Positions 43,561-55,729 of a stretch of DNA of 64,000 nt are shown here, in pieces. Within the stretch, counting starts at the first letter, position 1; the number at the start of each line of letters is the position of its first letter. Source of the DNA: Eulemur rufifrons (taxonomy: Eukaryota > Chordata > Mammalia > Primates > Lemuridae); assembly GCF_041146395.1 (NCBI RefSeq), contig NC_091001.1, positions 104,182,965-104,246,964 on the forward strand, in the 5' to 3' direction. The notes under the pieces were generated by a model. It had not been told where the DNA came from and did no database searches. It saw nothing but the letters and a program-made list of their open reading frames with translations. Position numbers and translations under genes: made by a program.

Positions 43561-44159
43561 TGAGGCTCCCAGAGTCCTCTGCCCATGTTTTCTTAGCCAG
43601 GTTTGTAAAAGGGATCATTCTGGAGCAGGGGACGGTGGAGGAAATGCCTCCCTTTCGGCACCAAGCCTCCTCCTCATGTTATTGAAAACAGGCCAGGCAC
43701 AGGGTGTTTTCTCCTGGCCGATGCGTGTCCTTCCAGCTTCCAACGTCTCTGCCCTGAAGGTCTGCAGATAACAGGCATCTGTAAAAGGCAGACGTGGATT
43801 GTCTCTGCCCGTATCTCAGTGAAAGAGTTCAGAATGAGAAGAGGACAAACACTTGGCACAAACACTTGGCAGCCTCCTGGGACAGACTGAGCGTGTCGGG
43901 ATGAATGGACACCTCTGTAAATGGGACGAGTCTCGAGAGGAGGAATGTGAGGCGGAGAAATTAAGGACCCTCCGTAGGGTCAGAGTTTGAGTCCCTGGAA
44001 AAGCTAGGGCGAGACCTTCTTGCTTTGGGGTTCCCTGCTTGCCCCAGGTTGAGACAATGGGCCTTTTCTTTGGAGTACTCAAAGCCATATATGTTTAGGA
44101 ACATTTGTATTAAAACTCCATGTGTGTTCACAGGGGCTGCCCACGTATCTTAAACTCTG
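43561..44159. other. Unique sequence with a 13-bp tandem duplication
   Basis: 'acaaacacttggc' occurs twice in tandem (43845-43870), each with a TTGGC half-site of NF1 type. No gene. Confidence 0.4.
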
Positions 44160-44480
44160 GCTCAAGAATTTATATGGGCATAGAAATAAGTACTATCTAA
44201 AAATAAGTGGAATACATATATTTAATATATATTCCATGTTGGTAGTTCTCAATATACAAAGAGAAACCCACTTATATGAGTCCATATATACATAAAGTTT
44301 GAGTGTGTGTATTTATGTATAAAGCCATATGCGTTACCTATCTGTACATCCCAGGCTCACATTTACCATGATTCAAAAATTAATTACACATAATAATACT
44401 TAATACCTCAAGGCTATATTTGGGGGTACAGAGTTTTTATTTGTTAATCCAACAATGAACCCTGTTATTGCTAAGCTATG
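44160..44480. other. AT-rich island
   Basis: About 300 bp rich in TATA and ATATA words, including the quasi-palindrome 'ggaatacatatatttaatat' continuing to 'atattcc' (44210-44236). Surroundings are GC-rich. No gene or named repeat. Confidence 0.4.
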
Positions 44481-44579
44481 ATGCTGTTGTTTTTGTCATT
44501 TTCCAAAAAAGATAAGCTTAGCGTTGCTAGAACCTGTGACTAGACTTTTGTTTAACAAACAAAACAAACAGTATGGCAC

Positions 44580-44720
44580 TTTGTAACTCCCAAGGTGCTT
44601 TCACGCACCCTGTCCAGTTGTATAACCCTCCCCACAATGCTGGGAGGAAGTCAGGGTGTTGTTTCTCCTCCCATTTTGCAGAAGAAAAAACAAAGCCAGA
44701 GAACTGGAGGAGCCATACCT
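44580..44720 (-). mobile_element. MIR SINE fragment, antisense
   Basis: 'ataaccctccccacaatgct', 'ctcccattttgcagaagaaa' and 'aacaaagccagagaactgga' follow reversed MIR order. Confidence 0.55.
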
Positions 44721-45689
44721 CAAAGCAGCCTCCCAGACCTTCCGCCAACACTTGGGGATGAAAGTGCTCACGGGGACCCAGAACCCCACAGCCTTCCTGC
44801 CCAGAAAGAACAGCAGGGCAGTTCCGGACCGACCCAGTTACTCCATCTCCCGCAGCCCCACGTGCGAATCGGTGGCTATATATGGAGCATGATGACCCAG
44901 CCAGGCCTGACTGCGCTCTGACGCGTGAGAAGCGGAGGTCAGGGATTCTTTGAAATATTTCCCCAAACTTAAGAACATCAAGAAGTGACTCTACAAAGAA
45001 ATGTTGGGACCGTTATATTTAGTAGTTGCGAAAGTCTCCAGGTCCAGAGTTTATTTAAAATAGCAGCAAAATGTTAGAGGTAGTCCAGCTCTGCTGTGGG
45101 GATGGCTATTTACGGGATGTAAATAACTTCTGCTGCCAGGAGCAAGCGTGGAGCTGCTCCCGCTCGGCCTGTGCAGTAGGGAGCCCACCGCGGCCGCTAA
45201 GCAGAGCCCCAGGCACACACCTGTAGCTGCCCTTCTTTGCTCGTAAGTTGATTTTACCTGACCCTCTTTTATTTGCAAGCGGAAACAACTTCACACTTAA
45301 AGCATCGTTTTGAGGAAATATTTTCGAGACCAAGTTGAATGGGACAGAGGCCCGGTGCCTCTTAGCAGTGTGGCCTCTGCTCTCCACTTTGCCTCTGCTG
45401 GGCAGCGGCCTTGGGCCGTGGAGCTCACCTGAGCCCAGTTTTCAGTCCCTCGAGACAGTGTAACCCGTTCCCAGACCACTTCCATGGCTCCACAGAGATC
45501 TAAGAACAGAGTTCAGTGAGTCCCCTGATATAGGGGGACACCAGCAGGTGAGTCCCCACACACTGATTAGGGAACCCCTGTGGGAGGACAGGAGGGCCCC
45601 AGGGCAGGACTCGTGGGCTCTCCCGCCCAGTGCCAATCCCGATTTGCAGACTCTGTGACTGCCACTTTGCCTCCTCTCTAGGATGTGTC
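44721..45689. other. GC-rich unique sequence, no gene
   Basis: Overlapping frames on both strands, none with features. 44940-45110 is more AT-rich and repeat-free. Confidence 0.35.
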
Positions 45690-46215
45690 TGTAACCCCCA
45701 AATGAACACCCTCGGCACTTGGCCAGCTATGCATGGACATGTGGGGAGCAGGGAAGCAAGCAGGTCACCCATCACACACGTTCCCAGCTAAGGTCCAAAG
45801 AGGCACCTTTCTGTCTTCTTGTTTCAGCTGTCACACTGTAAACAAGTGTCCCTTGCCCAGTCTGTCTAGGGCCACGCGGTCCATGTTTTGTGCATTTTTT
45901 GGTGAATCACTGTTTAAAATGGCCCCCAAACACAGTGCTGAAACGCTGCCCCATGTTCCTGAGCACCAGGAGGAAGTGCGTGTTAGCTGGGCTACGCGCA
46001 GGCGCGAGTTACGGTGCTGCAGGTTGTCTTCAAATAGAAACACACACAAAACAAGATCCTGCACTGGTAGGTTGAAGAAAATGTTGCAGCCAGCGGCTTG
46101 CAGGAAGGAAACCCCGTGTATCCCCTGGGAGCTGCGGTTCGGCATTCGCTAATTCAGAGCTTTGGGGGCTTCATAGAACACAAGTGCCGCGAATAACGTG
46201 ACTCAGCTGTACTCA
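45690..46215 (+). mobile_element. Tigger/pogo-type DNA transposon relic, copy 2
   Basis: Homologous to 37800-38328 in the same orientation: 'cttgtttcagctgtcacact', 'gtgaatcactgtttaaaatg', 'aacacagtgctgaaacgctg', 'gcgcgagttacggtgctgca', 'caggaaggaaaccccgtgta' and 'cattcgctaattcagagctt'. The frame 45733-46152 includes the transposase N-terminus from Met (MAPKHSAETLPHV), then loses register. It keeps more CpGs than copy 1, and its right part extends to 'gccgcgaataacgtgactca'. Short non-autonomous or deleted element. Confidence 0.78.
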
Positions 46216-48959
46216 TCTGTATCTCATTCCTGGCAGGCACGGTCCGCATCCCGCAGGTGGGCTCCACTGCCCTGGCGCCTGCGCCCTCGCTGATGTCTGC
46301 GCTGCCGTGTGCCCGGCCTGCCTGGCCTTGGGTGCCAGGCCTCAGGACCATCCCTGATCTGGTCCCGCGCTATCCCTCCTCCCCCGCTGCAGGGGCCTTC
46401 CCACACTCAGGCCTCCTGTCACCCTCCCTATACTCCCCTGGCCCCTTCACCAGCCAAACCAAGGACCCCTGGCCCTGTGGTCCGACCACTCTCTATGACA
46501 CCATCACGCGATGCCGGATCACACACTTGCTCACAAGGCAGGCGAGCAGAGTGACGAGCGCCCAGCGGGGAGGGTGATAACTGTGCTCACCCACGAGGGC
46601 TGTTGTGGGAATTACATGGGGTGGGACCCACACAGCATTCAGCGCATGCGTGGCCCAGCTCTCGCTGCTGCCTCTGCCCACGCACTCTGGGAGCCTCGGG
46701 GACGGGGGTCTCTCTTCTTACCTTTGTGTCCCCAGTGGGTAAGTGACAGTGAATGAACCAAGTCAGTGTATTCTTCCTTACGACAACGAAAAACATGGGG
46801 ATTTAAAAAAAAAACAAAAAACAAAACACTTCTCTACAGTGAAGATGCTGAAAGGTTTCAGAAGCCAGGCGCTGCAGGCCGTGGGGACACACGGAGGGGG
46901 AGGAGGTGTGTCTCCAGCACAGGTGATGCTTGTCAAACTTCGGGCTGGGGAGGTGGTGGGGAGGGGAGGCGTGGGTTTGGTTGGAGGGCATAAAGGCTAC
47001 CAAAGAGAAGGCTGGGTGGGAGGCCAAGGGGCTGGGGCAGGGCCGTGGACACGGGAGAAAATTCATGACGGGGGCAGAGGATAGCGCCGGGCTCAGCAGG
47101 GCTGGCTCTGAACACCTGCCTTGCCTTGTTGGACCGCAGCCTACGGCAGCCGGGCCACAGATTATATATCTAGAACACAGAGGCCACAATTTACACTTCA
47201 TCAGCTGCTGTCTGGATCAGATGAGCTAAGGGGCATTAAGGCCCAGGATGTCTGAGCACAGAGCAGGGTCTCATCACTGTCCATTCCCTTCTTTTAATGG
47301 GCTGCAAACTGGGGTGAGGAAGGTGTTTGCTGAGCTTCCCGGGAGGTTTCCGTAAACCCAACAGCACTGCCTACCTTCAGAGGTAACAGGGCCTCCAAAC
47401 CTCAGTGCCCCTGAGGACATGCGGCCACCTGTGCACAGGCAGCCGAGCAGGACAGTGACTCCGGATGGCTCTCTACCTGGCTGGGGCCCTGACTCACTCA
47501 GGGCATCAAGGCCTGCGGCAGCAACAGAACATGAAAGCAGGTAGACACCCTAAGGCCTTGTAGACTGGAATGCTCACCTCCATGCTCCAGTGACTTTTTG
47601 GTGTCCCCGTGGTAATAACACCCTACGGTTTTACAGCAACTTTCCCAAAGGATCTCAAAGCCTGGGGGAGACATGACTTCATCAGTCCTCGCTCTGGCAG
47701 GGAGGGGGCAGTCGGCTTTCCAGCCAGTCTGGTTCATGGCGAGGAAGGTGAGGCCTTGTGAGTCACCAGTGGGGGCAGACACAGATTTCTCAGGCCCAGG
47801 AGCCGCTGATATTCTTCCTCCCCCCCTCCCTCCTCCCACCAGCCCTGCGGAGATTCAGAGATTGGTTACCAAGTGTTCCTGTGCACCGATCGACCGCCAG
47901 GCCCAGTCCCGCCCTGGGGGCCTGGGCGTCGTTGCCCTGAGTTCTGATGGCACACACTCCACAGCTCGCCCTGTGGGAGTGGAAAATATTTATTGTCCAA
48001 GTCTGGCCTTGCTCTGTCCAAATCAAGGGGCTTTCTCATGGTCAAAATGGACAGCCTGTTCTGGACAGCCTAGCTTGTCCTAAGGGCAGGACCTATGGTG
48101 ATAGTCAAAATAAGCATGAGTTAATACCTGCAAGTCGAAGAAGGTGATATGAAAAAATACAAATTAGATCCCTGTTCCCAAATAATGCTTGTCTTCATAA
48201 TGGACTGTTTTTCATAGTCAGGTTTTAAAGACATATTTCCCAGTACACACACAAACCCATACCACACATACACATCCATTCTCTTTACATGTGCACAAAC
48301 ACACATGCAAACATACACAGCCTTCCTTCACGTGTATTCCCTGACACAAAGCCCGCAGCACACACCCCCCGATGTGTATCACACTGGCCGTAGGGACGTG
48401 CTGGTGTGCACTCCTGTGGCACAGGTGAAGACACGCAAGGACACGTGCACCCCCAAGGGGTGTGCCAGCTCCTCTCGCGCCTGTTGTTGCTCACACTGTA
48501 TCTCCTTCCCGCAGACATCTAGAGAACATTTACTCTCCAATAGCTACCTGCAAGGGTGGTTCCAGCTGGACCCATGGTCTCTGTTTCCCCAATGTAAGAC
48601 ACCAGTCCCCACATGGAACAAAGTGGAGACTCCCCGGACTCTGAACCCAGGACTCCCCCATCTGGAATGTCACAGCCTTCTGTCTGTCCAAACAACTCCC
48701 ACAAGATGTGTCCCTCACAGGGCCATTGCGTTTCCCTGTGTTTGTGGCTTGACTGCCCAGCCAGGCCGGCTGTAGGCCGGCAGATGCTGTGGATCCCATG
48801 GTGCTCTGGGCTCCCTAGGGCCAGGGCAGGGCTCCACCTGGCGTAGCAGCCCACATGTTTTGACCAGACAACCCAGAAAAGAAGGCTGTACTGTTAGTGA
48901 TCTCGAAGATTTAGAATGACAGAAATAGCCCTGAACTGAGAGACAGAGGTCCCTGTCCA
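46216..48959. other. GC-rich unique DNA, no gene
   Basis: Long accidental frames on both strands (up to 156 codons at 48305-48775). 46803-46828 is A-rich with C interruptions, 46900-47060 is G-rich on the plus strand, 48245-48320 is a diffuse CA-rich tract. No domain, splice chain or named repeat recognised. The mirrored frames argue against coding. Confidence 0.4.
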
Positions 48960-49165
48960 CTCTTCCCATTCCTTCACACTCCTCCAGAGAGTTTTGTCCA
49001 GTCCTTTAACCATTTTGGGCTTGTTTCCTTATCTGTAAAACAATGAACAAGATAACTACCTTAGGAGATCTTTCTGCTGTTTAGATGGAATAATGCATGT
49101 GAAATCCCTAGCCCTGTGCCCGGTCCCTAGGAGGCACCTGACAAATAGTATCACTTTTCTTTTCT
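48960..49165 (+). mobile_element. MIR-type SINE
   Basis: 'gtccagtcctttaaccattt', 'gtttccttatctgtaaaaca', 'gataactaccttaggagatc', 'ggaataatgcatgtgaaatc' and 'ctaggaggcacctgacaaat'. The head is missing. Confidence 0.78.
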
Positions 49166-49229
49166 GATAACCAAAATCCCCCACACAGCCAGCGTGGTTG
49201 GATCTGCAGATCTCGGTCTGTAGAGCCCA

Positions 49230-49360
49230 AAAAGGAAGGGCTTCCGGATCACCTCGTCCAGCCCTGACAGTATGGGGAAACGAGGGAAGAGAGCCAGGTG
49301 TCCCAGGTCACACAGCTGTGAACTGACAGCCTGGATTTGAGCTGATTCAGGTGCCAGGTG
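49230..49360 (-). mobile_element. MIR SINE fragment, antisense
   Basis: 'tatggggaaacgagggaaga', 'tcccaggtcacacagctgtg' and 'ctggatttgagctgattcag' follow reversed MIR order. Confidence 0.7.
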
Positions 49361-49549
49361 TTAGACTAGAAAGAGTCCTAGAAATGATTTGATCACAAGG
49401 TCTATGAGCTGCTCTGCAAAATCCAGCTTTCCTTTGAGGGACGCCCTCAGGGAGCAAGGGGCGGCCTGGCGGGAGATCCCGGCTCTCCCTCCCTGCACTG
49501 CCATCTCCACTCTTCTTATTAAATGGTGGAATATTGCCGAGGCCACCTC

Positions 49550-49665
49550 TCTCGCTTCATAGGTGAGTAAAGCGATACCCAGAGAGGGGAAGTGAGGGCT
49601 CGTCCAAAGTCAGACCTCTTGACTACTAGGCCAGAGTACCCTCCTGTCGCTGGGACACCTCGCTA
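49550..49665 (-). mobile_element. MIR SINE fragment, antisense
   Basis: 'ttcataggtgagtaaagcga', 'tacccagagaggggaagtga' and 'gtccaaagtcagacctcttg' follow reversed MIR order. Second reversed MIR in 300 bp. Confidence 0.65.
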
Positions 49666-49789
49666 AACAGAACAGTGTCACTACGCACTCCTCTGTTCAG
49701 AACTGAGCCCCCCAAGCAGCTTGGTTAAGGTTTCGTGAGCAGAGCAGGTGTCTCACCCTAATGCAGCACATCCGGGTTCCTTTATCATT

Positions 49790-50095
49790 GGTTTGTTTCT
49801 GTTTACCTTTTAAAATACAGTTCAAACACCGTCTCCTTTATGAAGCCTTTTTTTAACCACCCCCAGCCAGGGAGATTTGATGACATCCTTCATTGTTCCT
49901 CACTCCCCAGCTCCCCAGATTTTTTCTGGGGTGCCCATAACTCTGCTTTGTACCGAGTAAGTTGTATGCTCATCTTTTCTACTGGAATCTTATGCGCCTT
50001 TGTTCCCTGAGAAGTGGAGGGACACAAGGTCTGGCACAGAGTGGAGCTTAGTAAACATTTGAATGAGCGAATCAATCAATTAAACAATGAATGAA
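49790..50095 (+). mobile_element. L2 LINE 3' end
   Basis: 'cagttcaaacaccgtctcct', 'ttatgaagcctttttttaac', 'cccataactctgctttgtac', 'agtggagggacacaaggtct' and 'cttagtaaacatttgaatga' are the L2 3' order. Confidence 0.85.
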
Positions 50096-50939
50096 TCTGT
50101 TCTCCTAAACCATGATCCTCCAAGCCCATCATCTGTCCGGAATAACCTCTCATCGCTCAGCAGCTAAGCACAGGGAAGTCATTCCTGGCTCACTGACACT
50201 TGGTGCCAACAGGTCCCAAAATAAACCAGTGCCAAGCCCAGCACTAGCACTCTGAGCAGTCTGACACTCTGCCTAGCATATTCCATGGAAGCCCAGTGCC
50301 ACCCACACCGTATGAAGAGGGTGCAAATGCTTTGCCCCTATTAATAATGGGCCCATTTCTCATCTGGCTTCAGAGTCTGTGAAGCCAGTCCAGGCGCGGA
50401 AACTTCAAAGGGAGCTTAGCGCTGGAATTGGCCCCAGAGGGCACAGAGCAAGACAAAACACAGGCTACAGTTTTTATACTGTGGCTGGTATATAGGAAGT
50501 CATTGTTACCGAGAGCTGGCCCTGCCAAGCCTACCAGATTGAAGGAGCCGAATATCTCCCATCTCTGCATAGCTTAGTAGTTAGTGCACAAGCTATTTTG
50601 GCTCCAAGGCCCACAAGACTGAAATGGGAATTGCAACATGGGATTTTTTTTTTCTCAAGGAAAACTCCTTCCACCCCTAAGGGTGGAAAAAAATCAGACT
50701 CTAAAATCAAGTCTACCCAATATGACTTTAAAAACAATATAGTAAGCCAGAGTTATTTAAGAAAAACTAGAAAAAATACTCTATCCTAACTGGGTAACAG
50801 GCTGCTCCTTCTGGGCTGAAAGTCCTTATCCCAGAGGGGGTCTCTCCCCCTCCTCCCTAGGCCTCCCCACTCTGTGCTCCCACAGTCCTCCCACAGCCTT
50901 GACTTCAGCCTGAGCCCTGCCAGGTGGAAGCTGTGGGTT
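50096..50939. other. Unique sequence, no gene
   Basis: 50240-50400 may hold a worn reversed MIR. A T9 run lies near 50645. No gene recognised. Confidence 0.35.
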
Positions 50940-51225
50940 TGAGCTCCACGCGCGACCAAGCGACTTGCAGAATGCATCTTTGTCATCTCTTTACCCCTTA
51001 ACATCTTGCAAAGTGCTTGATAGATGCTCAACACTGTTTGAAATTATCTTTCTTATTCATTGGTTTACTTATCTATTTTCTGTCCTCCCTACCACCAGAC
51101 TGAAAGGGTCATGAACTAAGAAACAAGTTCTACTTTGCTTGTCACTGTATCCCCAAAGGCTGAAGAGGCTGAAATACAGTACGCACTAAGAAATATTTGG
51201 TGAACAACTGTTGAATACTCGGCAT
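50940..51225 (+). mobile_element. MIR tail followed by L2 3' end
   Basis: 50940-51030 ('cttgcaaagtgcttgataga') fits a MIR tail. 51040-51225 ('ttcattggtttacttatcta', 'agggtcatgaactaagaaac', 'cactgtatccccaaaggctg', 'atatttggtgaacaactgtt') is the L2 3' end. Confidence 0.65.
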
Positions 51226-53309
51226 ATGATATGGCAGGACAGTTCTCTGGGTGGCCTTGGACCAACTCAGTCTCCCCGCTTTCTCACTTGCAGTTCTCAA
51301 GAATAACTTTAGAATGTGCTGGGAATTCAACATCCTGAGCTGGGGGGGACTGGCTGGAGCAGCCCGGACCCTGTTCCAGTCTCCCTCAGAAACGGGATTC
51401 TTCAGTGCTTCAGCCCAGTATGTCATGGGACTGTGGAATATAAAACCAGGGAGACCTGCTTTGCAAATGGAGCCTGGGCAGTCGGGGTTCCATCGACCCT
51501 GGACAGCTTCCCTGAGGCTTGGGGGACTGGCTGACAATGAACCCTAGGCTTCTGTCGTTCCTTGCAACCTATCTGTAAGTAAAAATTCCTCCTTGTGTAA
51601 GTTGCTGTGTGCACAGGTGCTCTGCCTCACCAGCCTCAGACAAGTGGACAGCCAGCGCTCAGGGAACCAGCTCCACGTTGTGCACTGATGGAGTGGATGG
51701 GAGAATGGCCAAATGCAGTGTCCCTCCTCAGGGATAACACTGGTTAAGGGAGACTTTGACAAATAGGGAAGAGAAAGAAAGTCAGATTATGCAGAAAATG
51801 GTTGAAGGAAGTGATGTTATTCTAACCAAGAAACCTAAGACTAGGTTGACGGTTTTCAAACCCTTGAGGGTGTTCCCTTGGGGAAGAGCGATGGATGTTC
51901 TGTGGGCTGCAGGATCTAAATGGGACTCGTGGCTGCAGGCCATAGAGAAGCAGAGGAAGAGGAAGAACTAACAATCCGTGGTTCCCGTGGTGGATCGGGC
52001 TACCGCGAGAGCAGTCCAATACGACCATTGGTCAGAATGGTCCTTAAAATAGTTGCAGTATTAGGGGTTTCTTAGCAATGTCCCTATTAGCCTATAGGGA
52101 ACCTTTGTGCAAATTAGGAAAAAGATGCTCCCCTGTGTGGATGTTGCCCTGGAGGCACACTGCACAGGCTGACAGAGTCGCACAAAGAAAAACGTGCTCT
52201 TCCTCTGCAGCTCGGGCTGGATTTCAGCCCCCACATGCTTCCTCGGCTGTGTACAATGCCAAAACCATGCTGCACTGGGTGGCTGCCCCGTCAGGTTGAC
52301 CAGTGACAACAGGAGGCCCCAGACATGCTGCTACAGAAAGATCTGGGGAGAATCTTCATAAGTGGAATCACAAGTTCTCCTCCAGAGATTCTGATTTATT
52401 CATTCTGCTGCTGCAGCTGCTGTTGTTACCCTTCTTGCTGTTGTTGTTGTCCTTCTGTCTCTGAAGCCCCCACATGATTCTGGTGATGGGTCAGGTATGG
52501 GAACCTCTGGGCTGGGTGACGTCTGTGAATGCTTTCAACTTCCAGATCTTGGTGGTTGTGGACTCATTGTGAGGACCTCACACCTCCTTGAAAAGCAGAT
52601 TTCATTTAGAATCCAATGTGTCACTTCTTCTTTTAGGAAAAGTCAATAAAAGATTTTCAAACAAAAATTCCCCAAAGCAATACAATTTAAGAGACAAGAG
52701 AAGAGACCACTGATTTAACCCAGCCTGGAGCCTTAGGGGCAAATCAAATCAATTGTTGACTGAATGATGCCAAATACCCCAATTTTTAGGGCCAGATAGA
52801 TAAAAATAAAAAGAAAATATGTCCCTTAGCCAGTTAGCAACTTTTTATCATATATCCAAGAGTCCAACAGGTAAGGAAATATCTAGATGAATGGCTGCTT
52901 TCTTCCTGTACACTCAGCAGATATGCTGGGGCCATACCATACAGCTGTAGCCAGGAAATGTTATGATTCTGCAAACCAAAACCTGGTTCTAAGTCTCCAA
53001 CCATATTTTGTAGCCAGCTTTGTTCAAGGTCTGTGTTCAGGAGGATGGACAGGAGGACATACCCCAGGAATGGAAGGAGGGGGAGAAGGAGGACAAGGAA
53101 AGAGGTAAATCCAAGCTCCAAGATATTCTGGCCTTGATCACACCATTTCTGCTTTGAGAAGCCCCGGGGATCACACACTCCTCATCCCGCTGCAGGCCCT
53201 CGGGGATCTGACCTGCTCCCTGTGTCCCCTTTTCCTGCTTTGGTCATGCCAACGTCCTTGCTCATTACCCCGGTCACATGCGATATCTACTCACCCCCAC
53301 TAGTGGACT
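51226..53309. other. Unique sequence, no gene
   Basis: 51540-51610 ('ttccttgcaacctatctgta', 'aagtaaaaattcctccttgt') resembles the end of an LTR but has no partner. A CTG/TTG tract lies at 52405-52450. The 114-codon antisense frame 52834-53178 has a Leu-rich run (about residues 24-50) that comes from a plus-strand purine tract near 53045-53105, so I do not call a membrane protein. No gene. Confidence 0.4.
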
Positions 53310-53530
53310 TTGTTTATAAAGGGCATAAGAGGTTTATATATCACCTCTACCACTTACTAGTCATGCCATCTTGGGCTGAAATCTCCCTCATCTATACAGT
53401 GAGGGTAATAGATGTACCTACTCCAAAGAGGAGTAATACATGTGGGCATTAAATGGGCTAATGCACGTAGAGGTCTTAGAACAGAGCAGGGTGCATAGCA
53501 AGTGTCAGATGAATGTTTGCTCTAGTTATT
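53310..53530 (+). mobile_element. MIR SINE
   Basis: 'cacctctaccacttactagt', 'gggctgaaatctccctcatc', 'tatacagtgagggtaataga', 'gggcattaaatgggctaatg' and 'gcatagcaagtgtcagatga'. Confidence 0.85.
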
Positions 53531-53559
53531 TTAAATCACATGGTTTTCATGTTTGAGGC

Positions 53560-53770
53560 CACCCTGCTTAGGCTCCTGCCACGCCCTGTGCAAGCTTTTC
53601 CCATCATGTGTCTCACGCTATGTGGTAACTGTTCCGTGACTGTTGCCCACTGTAGACGATGTGCTCCCTGGGGGAAGGTTCTCCTTGAATATGGATGCCC
53701 AGCACTGACACGGGGCCTGGCCCACAGAGAAGGCTCTTAGCAAACGTTCAGGGAGGTAATGAATGCATAG
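53560..53770 (+). mobile_element. L2 LINE 3' end
   Basis: 'gccacgccctgtgcaagctt', 'gatgtgctccctgggggaag' and 'cctggcccacagagaaggct' plus 'cttagcaaacgttcagg' are L2 3' text. Directly follows a MIR. Confidence 0.65.
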
Positions 53771-53784
53771 ATAGTGGTTTAAGG

Positions 53785-53990
53785 CATTGAAACATTTATT
53801 TGAATCTCACAACTACTCTGTGAAATGAGATGAGAAATTATTATTCTTCCTATCTTATAGTTTGGAAAAGTGAGGCCCTGAGAGATTGAGTGATTTGTTC
53901 AAGGTTCTATGGGTAGTAAGGGGAAAAGGAGACTTTTGTAGGTCTGTCTGACTCCATGAGAGTTTTTGTAGGTCTGTGTAACTCCACATT
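53785..53990 (-). mobile_element. MIR SINE, antisense, with a 29-bp internal duplication
   Basis: 'ctcacaactactctgtgaaa', 'ggaaaagtgaggccctgaga' and 'gatttgttcaaggttctatg' follow reversed MIR. The following 29-bp unit ('ttttgtaggtctgtctgact' and 'ttttgtaggtctgtgtaact') occurs twice in tandem, 53931-53959 and 53960-53988. Confidence 0.78.
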
Positions 53991-54014
53991 CTTGCTTTTT
54001 GGCAGAGGTAGATA

Positions 54015-54115
54015 GTCTTAGAAAGAAGTGCTTGAGCTAGGTCTTAATGTTGATGAAGGATTTTCTAGATAGAGAACACAAATAATGGCACATTAGGTGA
54101 AGGACACTGCACAGT
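54015..54115 (+). repeat. Old dispersed repeat piece
   Basis: 'gcttgagctaggtcttaatg' and 'gaaggattttctagatagag' match the middle of the family at 1846. Confidence 0.4.
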
Positions 54116-54129
54116 CATAGGCAATGGGC

Positions 54130-54261
54130 AATCAAGCTGGGGGACTACAGGCAGTTTCCTACTATATCCTACATTCCACAAAGCCAGGGACTGTACTGTT
54201 TTCCAATGTATTACCAACACAGAGCTTGTGTCTGGCACAGATCGAGCAAGCAATCAGCCAT
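54130..54261 (+). mobile_element. L2 3' end
   Basis: 'tcctacattccacaaagcca', 'gggactgtactgttttccaa' and 'gcttgtgtctggcacagatc' are the L2 3' order. The tail runs directly into the ATGG array, a usual origin for such arrays. Confidence 0.65.
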
Positions 54262-54516
54262 TGGAAGAATGGGCAGATGGGTGGATGAATGAATGGATGG
54301 ATAGAAGGATGGATGGATGAATGGATGGTTGAATGAATGGTAAGATGGACAGATGAATGGGTGGGAGGATGGATGGATGGATGGATAAATGGATGGATGT
54401 TTGGATGGTTGGATGGATGGATGAATGGATGGGAGAATAGAAGGATGGTTGGGTGAATGGATGGATGGATGGATAGATGGATTGGTGGATGGGTGGATGG
54501 ACAGATGGATGGATGG
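54262..54516. repeat. (ATGG)n-type tetranucleotide array, 255 bp
   Basis: Repeats of GGAT/GAAT/GGTT with many interruptions, seeded at the tail of an L2. The antisense open frame (54254-54574) is a Pro-Ser-Ile-His repeat produced by it and is not a gene. Confidence 0.95.
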
Positions 54517-55729
54517 GAAAACTGGGAAAAAACAAGCTCCTCTGCTTACAGAAAACTTGGTTCCCAGAATCCATTTGTTCTGAAGTCCAAAGTGATACTT
54601 TACAAGTGCCTGCTCATGACATCTGTTGGTAGTGGCAAGAGTTGATGCATTTGATGCTGGTGCATGCCTTAGTTTTCACTTTAACTTGAAAATACACAAT
54701 AGAAAAAATGTTATACTGGAAAATAAAGCAAGAAAGAAACACAAGAGTCAGGTGATTGATGTCTTCACTGTATTGTTCTGGGACATTATTTCTGCAGGTA
54801 GTGAGTCCCCAGAGTGTCAGAAGCAGGAATGTGAACTGCCTGTATCTCTCTGCTCCAGAAAGGTCTCTTGGGCTACAGTGGAGAGGGTGAACTGTGAGGG
54901 AACAGACTAAAGACAGGGGCCCAAGTAAGAAACAACTGCCCTGGAGCAAGACTTAGATGGAAATTGAGCCCTATTATCTTTCCAACAGTCTTAGTAAAAC
55001 CACCTTTCAGACACCTTGTCTGTCATACCCATTTCTACAAAGACGTGCAATAGAGGTTGAGTTATGTGATGTCATTTAGGGCCTCTGACAAGAATTCTCA
55101 AGGGCCTTGGGGGTGACGTGCCCCCATACACCTTCCCTTCAAGTCATCTTTATCCCCACCACCCCCAAAGAATATGAGTTGGATAGCAAAAGAGGATTCA
55201 AACCATTTGAGCATCCAAAATTGGCAAAGCACATTTTTTGGAAGTTTAGCAATTCCCAAATGGACAATTTTATGGTTCATTTAATACTTTAAAGCAATTT
55301 ACCTAATGACAAGTTCATGTAGGAAGATTGGAAGTGGATTTTTATGCAAAAATGCCTGGAATGACTTGCATTTGGCCTATGACACCCCATCAACGTCCTC
55401 TACAGCCCTACCCCCAAGACTGCTTTTAGCTTCTATTTTTGGCAAAACTATCAACCTGCTTCTAAGGTTCTTTTATTGCCCTGAGATTTGAAAGGATGTG
55501 CCATAGGATTTATGAATAGAAAATCTTCTCAGTAGAGAGACACTGAGAGAAAAGAGGGCATCCCTGGCCTCTCTGGTGGTTTTCTAGGGGCTCTCTCAAG
55601 CAGAGAGCCTCAAGATGTCTGGGTTCCACAGCAACAGATCAGCGACACATGGCTTAGAACCTGCTCCTAATTCAAAACTGCTTCTGTAACATTACAGCTA
55701 TACGAACAAAAACTGCTAAGCTTTATACA
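54517..55729. other. Unique sequence, no gene
   Basis: No named repeat recognised. 55100-55480 is mixed single-copy DNA. Frames are short. Confidence 0.35.

Noticed and set aside
52834..53178. Antisense frame with a leucine-rich, membrane-like segment
   Set aside because: The hydrophobic run is the complement of a purine tract; no start context, signal or homology seen.
54254..54574. 106-codon antisense frame rich in Pro, Ser, Ile and His
   Set aside because: Direct product of the ATGG tetranucleotide array.
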